A stretch of DNA of 64,000 nucleotides from positions 124,001 to 188,000 of the forward strand of contig DASXUN010000030.1 of assembly GCA_036504815.1 (NCBI GenBank). The letters are read 5' to 3'. Made by a program: the position numbers and the translations under genes. Every line of letters begins with the position of its first letter. Position 1 is the stretch's first letter. Shown one piece after another: positions 27,684 to 35,821 of the stretch. Origin of the DNA: Gemmatimonadaceae bacterium. Its GTDB lineage: Bacteria; Gemmatimonadota; Gemmatimonadetes; Gemmatimonadales; Gemmatimonadaceae. The notes below the pieces were generated by a model. The model did no database searches and was not told the DNA's origin. It was given only the letters and a program-made list of their open reading frames with translations.

Positions 27684-28004
27684 TCACCCCACGCTGAGCT
27701 TCGAGAAGAGAAACAGGAACGCCACCAGCGTGATGCCGGCGATGATGAGCGGTCCGGTGAACAGCTTGCGGAACAGGTGATGATCGTACTTGAGGTGCAT
27801 GTAGAACATCACGACGATCGTGAACTTCACCGCCGACATGATGAGCAGCGAGGGCACGAAGGCCTTGCTCGCCACGAACGCCGGGATGTAGTAGGCCCAC
27901 ACCTCGACAATGGTGATCACGAACAGCCAGAGCGCCACCCACTTGTACTGCTTCCAGGTGGGATGCTCGTGCGGATGGTCGGCGTGGGCGCGGTCGTTGG
28001 ACAT
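27684..28004 (-). CDS. Cytochrome c oxidase subunit IV family protein
   Basis: A 106-residue membrane protein with three helices (about 22-42, 50-72, 83-104) and the segment MFYMHLKYDHHLFRKLF, the His-rich helix end typical of the bacterial prokaryotic-type subunit IV (CtaF/CyoD-like). It is the last gene of the cox cluster, 12 bases after subunit III. A His-rich N-terminus (HADHPHEHP) precedes the first helix. It probably stabilises the oxidase. Confidence 0.88.
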   Translation of the reverse strand: MSNDRAHADHPHEHPTWKQYKWVALWLFVITIVEVWAYYIPAFVASKAFVPSLLIMSAVKFTIVVMFYMHLKYDHHLFRKLFTGPLIIAGITLVAFLFLFSKLSVG

Positions 28005-28016
28005 GGTCGGCGGCCC

Positions 28017-28688
28017 CTACTTGATGAGGTAGACGAGGGTGAAGATCGCGATCCAGACGACGTCGACGAAGTGCCAGTACAGCGCCATGATGTCGATGTT
28101 GATCGCGTCCTTCGGCGTGAGTCCGCGCTTGAAGTCGATGAACAGCATCGTCATCAGCCAGAGCACGCCGACCGCGACGTGCGTGCCGTGGAAGCCGGTC
28201 AGCGTGAAGAAGGACGAGCCGAACAGGTTGGTCTTGATGGTCAGCCCTTCGTGCACGAAGGACGTGAACTCATACGCCTGGAAGCCGAGGAAGGTGGCGC
28301 CGGCCGCCGCGGTGGCCGCCAGCCAGAACTTCGACGAGCCGAGCAGCCCCTCATAGCCGGGCTTGCCCTTGTTCTCGACGGCGGCGAGGGCGAGCACCAT
28401 GAAGAGCGACGACATCAGCAGGACGAACGTCGATGCCGACGTGACGGGGATGTTCAGGATCGGCTTGAACACCTCGCCGGTGGGCGAGGTCCACGTCTCG
28501 TGCGGGAACGGCCCGACGACGGACCGGCCCTTGTAGACGAGGTAGGTCGAGATCAGAGAACCGAAGAGCATGCACTCCGACCCGATGAAGGCCCACATGG
28601 CGATCTTCCGGGAGTTGAGCCCGGTCGTCGTGTAGTGGGTGTGCTCGTGCGCCTCGTGGGCGCCGGCGGCAGCAGCTGCAGTGGCCAC
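28017..28688 (-). CDS. coxC: Cytochrome c oxidase subunit III
   Basis: A 223-residue protein with five helices, the short bacterial form. Marks are KIAMWAFIGSECMLFGSL, FLGFQAYEFTSFVHEG and the closing WHFVDVVWIAIFTLVYLI, all subunit III signatures. The GTG start is preceded by a GGAG site and lies 15 bases after the subunit I stop. A His-rich start (HEAHEHTHY) may be a metal-binding or flexible tail. Confidence 0.93.
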   Translation of the reverse strand: MATAAAAAGAHEAHEHTHYTTTGLNSRKIAMWAFIGSECMLFGSLISTYLVYKGRSVVGPFPHETWTSPTGEVFKPILNIPVTSASTFVLLMSSLFMVLALAAVENKGKPGYEGLLGSSKFWLAATAAAGATFLGFQAYEFTSFVHEGLTIKTNLFGSSFFTLTGFHGTHVAVGVLWLMTMLFIDFKRGLTPKDAINIDIMALYWHFVDVVWIAIFTLVYLIK

Positions 28689-28703
28689 GGTCGTGATCTC
28701 CGG

Positions 28704-30632
28704 TTACTCGAGGGGGCTCGTGAGCCACGCGTAGAGCGAGCCCACCATGAACGCGGCGCCGCCCAGCATCGTCGCCATCGCCAGCGGGAACTTGCCGGCG
28801 TGGAGCACGATGAGGCCGCTGAACAGGACGACGATGCCGAGCGCCACCATGAACGGCCTGATGGTCGGGAATGGCATGGGAATGCCGAGTTCCGCCGCGA
28901 TGCGCCGCTCCGTCTCCTCGTGCACCGGCACGGCGTGCGCCTCGGCGATGACGCTGGCGTCGGCGTGCGAGTGCGCGAGGTCCGCGGTGCGGTCCGGCGC
29001 CTTGAGATCCCACATCGGGTAGCGTGACGTCACCTCGGGGATCTGCGCGAAGTTGTAGTCCGGCGGCGGCGACGGGATGGACCACTCGAGCGTGGGCGCG
29101 CCCCACGGGTCGTTGCCGGCGACGGGGCCGTTCTTGCGGCTGGAGAAGAAGTTCCAGGCGAAGACGAGGCCGGCGATCAGCAGCAGGTACGTGCCGGTCG
29201 TCGACATCAGGTTGAAGAGGTCCCACCCCTGCCCGGCGTCGTACGTGTAGATGCGCCGTGGCATGCCGAGCATGCCGCTGAAGTGCATCGGGAAGAACGT
29301 GAGGTTCAGGCCGACGAAGTTGAGCCAGAACTGCCAGTTGCCGAGCTTCTCGCTCATGAACCGGCCGGTGATCTTCGGGAAGTAGTGATAGATGCCCGCG
29401 AAGATGCCCATCATCGCGCCGCCGTACAGCACATAGTGGAAGTGCGCGACGATGAAGTACGTGTCCGTCTGCTGCAGGTCCGACGGCGGCGACGAGTGCA
29501 TCACGCCGGAGATGCCGCCAATGGTGAACATCGCGATGAGGCCGATGGCGAACTTCATCGACACCGGAAAGCGGAGCGAGCCGCCGTACATCGTCGCGAT
29601 CCAGTTGAAGATCTTCACGCCGGTCGGGATGCCGATGAGCATCGTCGCCACCGAGAAGATGGAGTCGGCCACCGGACCCATGCCGACGGCAAACATATGG
29701 TGCGCCCAGACGCCGAAGCCGAGGAAGCCGATCATGATGCCGGAGTAGGCCATCACGTTGTAGCCGAAGAGCGGCTTGCGGCTGTGCGTGGGCAGCACCT
29801 CCGACACGAGGCCGAAGGCCGGCAGGATGAGGATGTAGACCTCGGGGTGGCCAAAGACCCAGAAGAGGTGCTGCCAGAGCAGCGGGTCGCCACCGGCCGA
29901 CACCTGGTAGAACTGGGTGCCGAAGAAGCGGTCGAACTGCAGGAAGAACAGCGCCGCCGTGATCACCGGGAAGGCGAGGATCACGAGGAACTGCACCACG
30001 AACGACATCCACGTGAACATCGGCATGCGCATCAGCGTCATGCCGGGGGCGCGCAGGTTGATGATCGTGGTGATGAAGTTGAACGCCGCGGCCAGCGACG
30101 AGATGCCGAGGATCTGCAGGCCGAGGACCCAGAAGTCCATGTTGAAGCCGCCGCCGTAGGTGGGGCCGGAGAGCGGCGCGTAGCCGAACCAGCCGCCGTT
30201 GGGGGCGACGCCGAAGAAGATCGGCAGCGTGATGAACAGGCCGCCCAGCGCGTACACCCAGTACGAGAAGGCGTTGAGGCGCGGGAAGGCCACGTCACGC
30301 GCGCCGATCTGCAGCGGAATGAGGTAGTTGAAGAAGGCGGCCGAGAGCGGCATCACGACGAGGAAGACCATCGTGGTGCCGTGCATCGTGAACAGCTGGT
30401 TGTACGTCTCCGCGGAGACGACGCTCAGGTTCGGCCGGGCCAGCTGGGTGCGGATGAGCAGCGCCTCGAGCCCGCCCACGAGCAGGTAGAACAGGGCGGT
30501 GTACAGATAGAGGATGCCGATCCGCTTGTGGTCGACGGTGGTCAGCCAGCTCCAGAGGCCGGACTGCTCCGACGATTGCGACGCGCGGGCGGTGCCCTGC
30601 GCGTGCGTCGGAATGGCGGCGGACGTTGCCAT
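28704..30632 (-). CDS. coxA: Cytochrome c oxidase subunit I (aa3/caa3 type)
   Basis: The catalytic 642-residue heme-copper subunit with twelve or more helices. Key residues are visible: WVFGHPEVYILILPAFG with the His and Tyr of the active-site crosslink, the His pair at ports of CuB (VWAHHMFAVG), and the heme-ligating HFHYVLYGG. The Glu of HPEVY and the D-pathway region GNxxxPxxxGARDVAFPR-like sequence (QIGARDVAFPRLN) agree with A-type oxidases. A C-terminal cytosolic tail of 70 residues precedes two further helices, an added segment found in some caa3 enzymes. Lies 18 bases after coxB. Confidence 0.97.
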   Translation of the reverse strand: MATSAAIPTHAQGTARASQSSEQSGLWSWLTTVDHKRIGILYLYTALFYLLVGGLEALLIRTQLARPNLSVVSAETYNQLFTMHGTTMVFLVVMPLSAAFFNYLIPLQIGARDVAFPRLNAFSYWVYALGGLFITLPIFFGVAPNGGWFGYAPLSGPTYGGGFNMDFWVLGLQILGISSLAAAFNFITTIINLRAPGMTLMRMPMFTWMSFVVQFLVILAFPVITAALFFLQFDRFFGTQFYQVSAGGDPLLWQHLFWVFGHPEVYILILPAFGLVSEVLPTHSRKPLFGYNVMAYSGIMIGFLGFGVWAHHMFAVGMGPVADSIFSVATMLIGIPTGVKIFNWIATMYGGSLRFPVSMKFAIGLIAMFTIGGISGVMHSSPPSDLQQTDTYFIVAHFHYVLYGGAMMGIFAGIYHYFPKITGRFMSEKLGNWQFWLNFVGLNLTFFPMHFSGMLGMPRRIYTYDAGQGWDLFNLMSTTGTYLLLIAGLVFAWNFFSSRKNGPVAGNDPWGAPTLEWSIPSPPPDYNFAQIPEVTSRYPMWDLKAPDRTADLAHSHADASVIAEAHAVPVHEETERRIAAELGIPMPFPTIRPFMVALGIVVLFSGLIVLHAGKFPLAMATMLGGAAFMVGSLYAWLTSPLE

Positions 30633-30650
30633 GGGTGCGGTTCTCCGGGG

Positions 30651-31970
30651 CTATTTGAGGGAGCGCAGATACGCGACGATGTCGGCGATCTGCCTGTCGT
30701 CGAGACCGGCGGCGGCGGGGACCGCGGCCTTGATGGCCGGGTTGTATTCGCCGGCGCCAAACGTCGGCATCTGCGAGCCCGGCTTCATGGCGGGCGCGTT
30801 CTTGATCCAGAGCGCCAGCGTCCTGGCGTCGAGACGGTAGAGGCCGGCGGCGAAGGTGTGGCGCGAGCCGACGTGCGTCAGGTTGGGGCCCTTCGCGTTG
30901 TTGTCGTTGGCGTAGTTGGTCTCACCCTTGATGACGTGGCAGGTGAGGCACGGCGCCTTGCCCAGGTTCGCGGGATTCGTGAGCAGTGCGCGCCCGGCCT
31001 TGGGGTCGCCGGCGGCGAGGAGCGATTCGTCATACCTGGTCGCCGGCATCGGCGTCGACGGAAGCGTGTACGCCGGCATCTTCTCGAGCGGGAACACCCA
31101 TCCGTCCGACGCCGCGGCGGGCTGCGGGGCCGGGGCGACGGTGGGGACGAGCGAGGCGGTCTTGACGACGGGTGCCTTGGCGGCGGCCTTCGCGGCGGAA
31201 TCGGCCGCGGCCGCCGCAGCGATCGCCGCTGGGGAGCCGATCGCTTCCTTCTTCTGGTGCGCCGCCCACTGTTCGAACTCGGCTGGGGTCACCGTGAAGG
31301 TGCGGAAGCGCATGTTGGCGTGGCTCGACCCGCAGTACTCGACGCAGGCGCCGTTGAGTGCCGTCGGTTCCATCGACGCATTCGGCGTGAACCAGATGTG
31401 GTTCACCTTGTTGGCAATCAGGTCGCGCTTGCCGCCGAGCTGCGGGATCCAGAACGAGTGCAGCACGTCGCGCGTCTGCAGCGAGAAGTTCACCGTCTTG
31501 CCGATCGGCAGGTACAGCTCGTTGGCCGTCACGATGCCGTACTGCGGATAACGGAACTCCCACCACCACTGGTGGCCGATCACCTCCACCTGCAGCGCTT
31601 CCGCGGGGGCCTTGCGCTGGTTCTGGAAGATCGTCCGCACCGTGGGCACGGCGATGAAGACCAGGATGAGCGCGGGGATGGCCGTCCAGGTGATCTCAAG
31701 GGCCGCGTTGCCGTGGATCTGGCGGGGGGCCGGTCCACCCTCCCGTCGGCGGAACTTGACGATCGTGTAGACCAGGAGCACCTCGACGACCACGAAGACG
31801 ATCGTCCCGAGGAGCATCATGCGGTCCCAGAGGAAGACCGCTCCCTCGTTGAGCTCGGTGTGCTTGCTGAACGTGGAGTTGGGGTACTCTCCACCACAGG
31901 CAGCAAGCACCAGCAGGGCAACAGCGAGTGCGGCGGCCGGTGCAAACCGGCGCAGATGCGACTTGAGCAT
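30651..31970 (-). CDS. coxB: Cytochrome c oxidase subunit II with fused cytochrome c (caa3)
   Basis: A 439-residue lipoprotein (lipobox LAAC, Cys25) with two helices, then a cupredoxin domain carrying the CuA site CVEYCGSSHANM, and, after an Ala/Pro linker, a cytochrome c domain with heme motif CLTCH and a later Met ligand (PGSQMPTFG). It receives electrons from soluble donors and passes them to coxA. It is the first gene of coxB-A-C-D, with a promoter 75-100 bases upstream. Confidence 0.96.
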   Translation of the reverse strand: MLKSHLRRFAPAAALAVALLVLAACGGEYPNSTFSKHTELNEGAVFLWDRMMLLGTIVFVVVEVLLVYTIVKFRRREGGPAPRQIHGNAALEITWTAIPALILVFIAVPTVRTIFQNQRKAPAEALQVEVIGHQWWWEFRYPQYGIVTANELYLPIGKTVNFSLQTRDVLHSFWIPQLGGKRDLIANKVNHIWFTPNASMEPTALNGACVEYCGSSHANMRFRTFTVTPAEFEQWAAHQKKEAIGSPAAIAAAAAADSAAKAAAKAPVVKTASLVPTVAPAPQPAAASDGWVFPLEKMPAYTLPSTPMPATRYDESLLAAGDPKAGRALLTNPANLGKAPCLTCHVIKGETNYANDNNAKGPNLTHVGSRHTFAAGLYRLDARTLALWIKNAPAMKPGSQMPTFGAGEYNPAIKAAVPAAAGLDDRQIADIVAYLRSLK

Positions 31971-32043
31971 CAGCGGTGATGTTGGGGGGTGAGAGGCCTA
32001 TGCCCGGCAGACTCGGACAGAGGTGTACGGAAAAAGCCGCAGA

Positions 32044-32072
32044 AAGTTAGTGGCTCACGTCGGGCGGTTCAA
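32044..32072 (-). promoter_or_regulatory. Putative cox operon promoter
   Basis: On the minus strand TTGAAC (32072-32067) is followed by exactly 17 bases and TAACTT (32049-32044), 74 bases before the coxB ATG. It is a moderate match to the sigma-70 consensus. Nothing else is seen in 31971-32131. Confidence 0.5.
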
Positions 32073-32131
32073 GCACACGGGAGTCAGGCAACTACCTACA
32101 TCACACCATGGCTGACGACGTGCCGCCCCGC

Positions 32132-32506
32132 TTACTCAGGGGCGAGTGTGATGTCCACCGCGTGCTCGACTTTCACTTTCTTCTGCGCGAAGTCGATGAG
32201 CTGGCGGATATTGGCGACCGCCTCGCGATAGGAGCGAAGCTTCACCTGGTCGCCACCGCCGCGTCCGCCGATGAGGAGCATCGCCGAGACCTGATCGGCG
32301 ATCATGCCGAACTGCCCCTTGAGCTGTCCCTGAAGGGGCATGGCGATCCGCTTCAGTTGCATCGGAAAGACACCCATCGGCTTGCCCGCCTTCATCTCCA
32401 TGGCTGCCCGCTCGACCATGCTGTGGATCTGCGAAACGGTCATCAGCGCCTCTTCCAGCGTCTTCATCTTCTGCGCGCCGGCGCCATCGAGTTTTGTGCT
32501 GGCCAT
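32132..32506 (-). CDS. Conserved small helical protein, unknown function
   Basis: A 124-residue cytoplasmic protein, all helical by eye, with MASTKLDGAGAQKMKTLEEA at the start and a glycine loop LLIGGRGGGDQVKLRSYREA near residue 90. The pattern suggests a long helical hairpin or bundle; no catalytic residues. I take the ATG at 32506; a longer frame runs through the set-E repeat and is not plausible. Its leader is made of the repeat. Not recognised. Confidence 0.6.
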   Translation of the reverse strand: MASTKLDGAGAQKMKTLEEALMTVSQIHSMVERAAMEMKAGKPMGVFPMQLKRIAMPLQGQLKGQFGMIADQVSAMLLIGGRGGGDQVKLRSYREAVANIRQLIDFAQKKVKVEHAVDITLAPE

Positions 32507-32525
32507 GGGGTAATCACCGAATGAG

Positions 32526-32678
32526 GCGGAGAACCACAGAGTACGACAGAGTACGACAGAGTACGACAGTTGAATACTACCACGGCGGAGGGACCCGCGC
32601 GTCAGCTGACCTCCCTCCTGCTCCACGGTCATTCTCTGTCTTACTCTGTCGTACTCTGTGGTACTCTGTCGTACTCTG
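32526..32678. repeat. Gene-junction hairpin, word set E (copy 1)
   Basis: Three perfect 10-base units ACAGAGTACG and a part fourth lie at 32536-32569; the complement (CTCTGTCGTA) is repeated four and a half times at 32634-32678 with single changes. The 64-base middle has its own GGAGGG/CCCTCC hairpin. It spans the spacer between aspA and the downstream small gene, both on the minus strand, and reaches to within four bases of the aspA stop. Confidence 0.88.
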
Positions 32679-32681
32679 CCC

Positions 32682-34526
32682 CTACACCATCCCCGCCGGA
32701 TCCAGCGCCTCGTCCAGCTGCTCGCGCGTGAGGAGTCCGCGTTCGAGCACCAGCTCGTAGACGCCGCGCCCGGACTGCAGCGCTTCCTTGGCCACCGCGG
32801 TGCACGCCTCGTAGCCGATCACCGGGACGAGCGCCGTCACGATCCCCACCGAGCGCTGCACGAAGTCGCGCAGTCGTTCGGGGTTGGCGGTGATGCCCTC
32901 GATGCACTTGGTCCGGAGCATTCTTACCGCCGCGGTCATCGTCCGGATGTTGTGCAGCAGGCGGAAGGCGATGATCGGCTCGAAGACGTTCAACTGCAGC
33001 TGTCCGCCCTCGGCGGCCATCGTCACCGTCACGTCGCCGCCGACGACGTCGAAGCAGACCTGATTGACCGCCTCGGGAATGACCGGATTCACCTTGCCCG
33101 GCATGATGCTGGAGCCGGGCTGCATGGGCGGCAGGTTGATCTCGCCCAAGCCGGTTCGCGGTCCGCTGGAGAGCAGCCGCAGGTCGTTGCAGACCTTGCT
33201 CAGCTTCACGGCGCAGCGCTTGAGGACGCCGGAGAGCTGCACGAACGCGCCGGTGTCCGACGTGGCCTCCACGAGGTCGGGGGCGGTGATCAACGGCAAT
33301 CCGGTGACGGTGCTGAGGTGGACGCGCACCGCCTCGGGATAGCCGGCGGGGGCGTTGATGCGCGTGCCGATGGCCGTGGCGCCCATGTTGATCTCGCGGA
33401 TCAGCGCCTGCGCCTCGCCGAGCCGGTCGATGTCCTCGGCGATCGTGTGCCCGAAGGCGGCGAACTCCTGGCCGAGGGTCATCGGCACGGCGTCCTGGAG
33501 CTGGGTGCGGCCCATCTTCACCAGTTCGCGGAACTCCCCCGCCTTCTGCAGGAACGCGGCGACGAGTTCGCGCATCGCCTCGCGCAGGTCGGCGATGCTC
33601 GCGTGCAGGGCCAGCTTCACTGCCGTCGGATACACGTCATTGGTGCTCTGCGACATGTTGACGTGATTGTTGGGATGGCAGTGGTCGTATTCGCCGTGCT
33701 TGCGCCCCAGCAGCTCGAGCGCGCGGTTGGCGATGACCTCGTTGGCGTTCATGTTGGTGGAGGTTCCGGCGCCCCCCTGGATCATGTCCACGAGGAAATG
33801 CTCGTGATGCCGTCCGTGCTGCACCTCGCGCGCGGCGCGCACGATGGCGTCGGTGATGGCGGGATCGAGGAGGCCGAGGTCGTTGTTGGCGAGCGCCGCC
33901 GCCTCCTTCACCTGGGCGAGCGCGACGATCAGCGTCGGGAACTCACGCAGCGGGATTCCGGTCAGCGGGAAGTTCTCGAGCGCGCGCAGCGTCTGGACGC
34001 CGTACAGCGCCTCGGCGGCAATGTCGCGCTCGCCAAGCAGGTCGTGCTCCCGGCGCGTGCCGCCGCCGTAGTAGCCGAGGGCGCGGCCGTGCCCCACCAG
34101 CGTGGCGCTGGCCACATGCAGGCGCTGCGCGATGGATCGTGCCGTCCGCGAGAGCAGCGCGGCGTGCAGCGCCGGCGTCCGCTCGAGCAGCGGGGCGAGG
34201 TCCGCCTGCCGGAAGAGAAGGGCCTGCGTGATCTCGAGCGCAACCCCCGAGGTGCTGTGCGGTGAATCATCGAGCAGCACCCCCTCGCCGACGACCTCAC
34301 CAGGGCCCAGCGTCGCGAGACGGGTGACGATGCCGCCATGCGACTTCTCGATGCCCACCGAGCCCGTGAGAATGACGGCGAAGAAGGCGCGCTCGCCGCC
34401 CTCGGAGAAGAGCCGGTCGCCCACGAAGAAGGTGGTGGGCGTTGCCGACGTCGAAAGTTGTTGCAGCAGCGGATCGCCGAGTCCGGCGAAGAAGGGAACA
34501 CGCTGCAGGGTCTTGGTAATGGGCAT
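32682..34526 (-). CDS. aspA: Aspartate ammonia-lyase fused to an N-terminal cyclic-nucleotide-binding-like domain
   Basis: A 614-residue fusion. Residues 1-130 match a cNMP-binding (CAP_ED) domain: LQRVPFFAGL, FFVGDRLFSEG, and the phosphate-binding cassette GPGEVVGEGVLLDD. The cassette has Glu, but HSTS replaces the usual R(S/T)A, so cAMP may not bind. Residues about 150-610 are a full aspartase: REHDLLGERD, GGAGTSTNMNANEVIANRA, HPNNHVNMSQSTND, and the family signature GSSIMPGKVNPVIPE. Aspartase makes fumarate and ammonia from aspartate. The start at 34526 begins the sensor domain. It is divergent from an asparaginase gene, which would supply aspartate. Confidence 0.92.
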   Translation of the reverse strand: MPITKTLQRVPFFAGLGDPLLQQLSTSATPTTFFVGDRLFSEGGERAFFAVILTGSVGIEKSHGGIVTRLATLGPGEVVGEGVLLDDSPHSTSGVALEITQALLFRQADLAPLLERTPALHAALLSRTARSIAQRLHVASATLVGHGRALGYYGGGTRREHDLLGERDIAAEALYGVQTLRALENFPLTGIPLREFPTLIVALAQVKEAAALANNDLGLLDPAITDAIVRAAREVQHGRHHEHFLVDMIQGGAGTSTNMNANEVIANRALELLGRKHGEYDHCHPNNHVNMSQSTNDVYPTAVKLALHASIADLREAMRELVAAFLQKAGEFRELVKMGRTQLQDAVPMTLGQEFAAFGHTIAEDIDRLGEAQALIREINMGATAIGTRINAPAGYPEAVRVHLSTVTGLPLITAPDLVEATSDTGAFVQLSGVLKRCAVKLSKVCNDLRLLSSGPRTGLGEINLPPMQPGSSIMPGKVNPVIPEAVNQVCFDVVGGDVTVTMAAEGGQLQLNVFEPIIAFRLLHNIRTMTAAVRMLRTKCIEGITANPERLRDFVQRSVGIVTALVPVIGYEACTAVAKEALQSGRGVYELVLERGLLTREQLDEALDPAGMV

Positions 34527-34540
34527 GGATCCTGAACGAT

Positions 34541-34707
34541 TGAGGATCGGGAATCCGGATTTCGACCTATGAAAGGGAAATCGGACGGCGATTTGCGATG
34601 CATTAATTGTGGCGTTCGGACAGACGCAGGGACAGGTGCGCCGCACTCCGACGAATCGCCAGTCGCCGTCCCGGCTCGCCGTCCTCAATCCCTATCCGGA
34701 TGCCAGA
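34541..34707. repeat. Word set C (copy 2), divergent promoter region of aspA
   Basis: At 34541-34563 the plus strand reads almost the same as copy 1 of set C (GATTGAGGATCGGGAATCC), and related words CGATTTGCGATGC and CCTCAATCC...ATCCGGAT recur at 34590-34605 and 34680-34707. The order in the right part is not a simple reverse complement, so a full hairpin is less certain. The spacer also holds the promoters of aspA and the asparaginase, not otherwise visible. Confidence 0.65.
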
Positions 34708-34752
34708 TCGTCAGTCAAATTCTCACGACCCTCGCTGCCACCGAGCCCATCG

Positions 34753-35820
34753 ATGATTGACCGCCGTGCCTTCCTCGAGAAGTCCGCCCTGCTCTCGGCC
34801 CTCGGCTTCCTGCCGCGCGTGCTGTCAGCGGCGGAGTACGAACGCGACGTGATGGGGGCGGGGTTCGGCACGACGCCCAACTTCCGCGGCCGGCCGTGCG
34901 TGGTGTCGAGCGCCAACGGCATCAAGGGAGTGAAGCTGGCCTACGATCGCATCACGGGCGGCACGGATGCGCTCGACGCGATCATCGCCGGCGTGAACCT
35001 CGTGGAACTCGACCCGAACGATCAGTCGGTGGGGCTCGGCGGGTTGCCCAACGAGGAAGGCGTGGTGCAACTGGACGCCAGCTGCATGCACGGCCCCACG
35101 CGCCGGGCGGGTGCCGTGGGCTGCCTCGAGGAAATCGCGACGCCGTCGCTCGTGGCCAAGGCGGTGATGGACTACACCACGCACGTGCTGCTGGTCGGCG
35201 CCGGCGCCAAGAAGTTCGCGCTGGCGATGGGCTTCACGCCCCAGAACCTGCTGACCGAGAAGAGCCGCCAGGACTGGCTGCGCTGGAAGTCGCGCCTCAG
35301 CAAGACGGACAACTGGCTGGACCACGACGACGACGTGAAGATCAACTGGACGCACGGCACCATCAACATGAACGCCGTCAACGCGGCGGGCGACGTGAGT
35401 TCGGTGACGACCACCAGCGGGCTGGCGTGGAAGCTCGACGGGCGACTGGGCGACTCGCCCATCCACGGCGCGGGCCAGTACACCGACAACGACGTGGGCG
35501 CGGCGGGGAGCACCGGGCTGGGCGAGATCAACATCAAGAGCTGCGGCGGGTTCCTGACGGTGGAGTTCATGCGCCAGGGGGCCACGCCGGAGCAGGCGGC
35601 GCTCAAGACGCTGGAGCGCATGGTGCACGTGACGGAGAAGCGCCTGCTCGACGATGCGGGACGCCCGCGCTACGACATCCAGGTCTACGCCGTGGCGAAG
35701 GACGGGCGCTACGGGGCCGCCACGATGTACGAGGGCGCTTCGTTTGCGGTCTGCGACGAGAAGGGAGCGCGCCTCGAGAAGTGCGCCTACCTCTACAAGG
35801 GATCGGAGCGCCCCCGCTGA
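34753..35820 (+). CDS. N4-(beta-N-acetylglucosaminyl)-L-asparaginase / type III asparaginase-like Ntn hydrolase, exported
   Basis: A 355-residue protein with a Tat-like signal (DRRAFLEKSALLSALGFLP). The self-cleaving nucleophile is Thr203 in WTHGTINMNAV; a Gly precedes it, whereas glycosylasparaginases have Asp (HDT). GDSPIHGAGQYTDNDVGA binds the substrate and is characteristic of the glycosylasparaginase family. It could release aspartate from asparagine or glycoasparagine in the periplasm. Divergent from aspA; the next gene follows after one base. Confidence 0.85.
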   Translation: MIDRRAFLEKSALLSALGFLPRVLSAAEYERDVMGAGFGTTPNFRGRPCVVSSANGIKGVKLAYDRITGGTDALDAIIAGVNLVELDPNDQSVGLGGLPNEEGVVQLDASCMHGPTRRAGAVGCLEEIATPSLVAKAVMDYTTHVLLVGAGAKKFALAMGFTPQNLLTEKSRQDWLRWKSRLSKTDNWLDHDDDVKINWTHGTINMNAVNAAGDVSSVTTTSGLAWKLDGRLGDSPIHGAGQYTDNDVGAAGSTGLGEINIKSCGGFLTVEFMRQGATPEQAALKTLERMVHVTEKRLLDDAGRPRYDIQVYAVAKDGRYGAATMYEGASFAVCDEKGARLEKCAYLYKGSERPR

Positions 35821-35821
35821 C

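Noticed and set aside
26818-27780. A 320-residue protein containing an octapeptide repeat GCKGTGTV
   Set aside because: The frame overlaps the start of the DUF5009-type gene and the whole four-helix gene in other frames; the repeat length is a multiple of three, which leaves it open by chance.
32507-32632. N-terminal extension of the small helical protein
   Set aside because: The extra frame translates the set-E repeat; the ATG at 32506 is the natural start.
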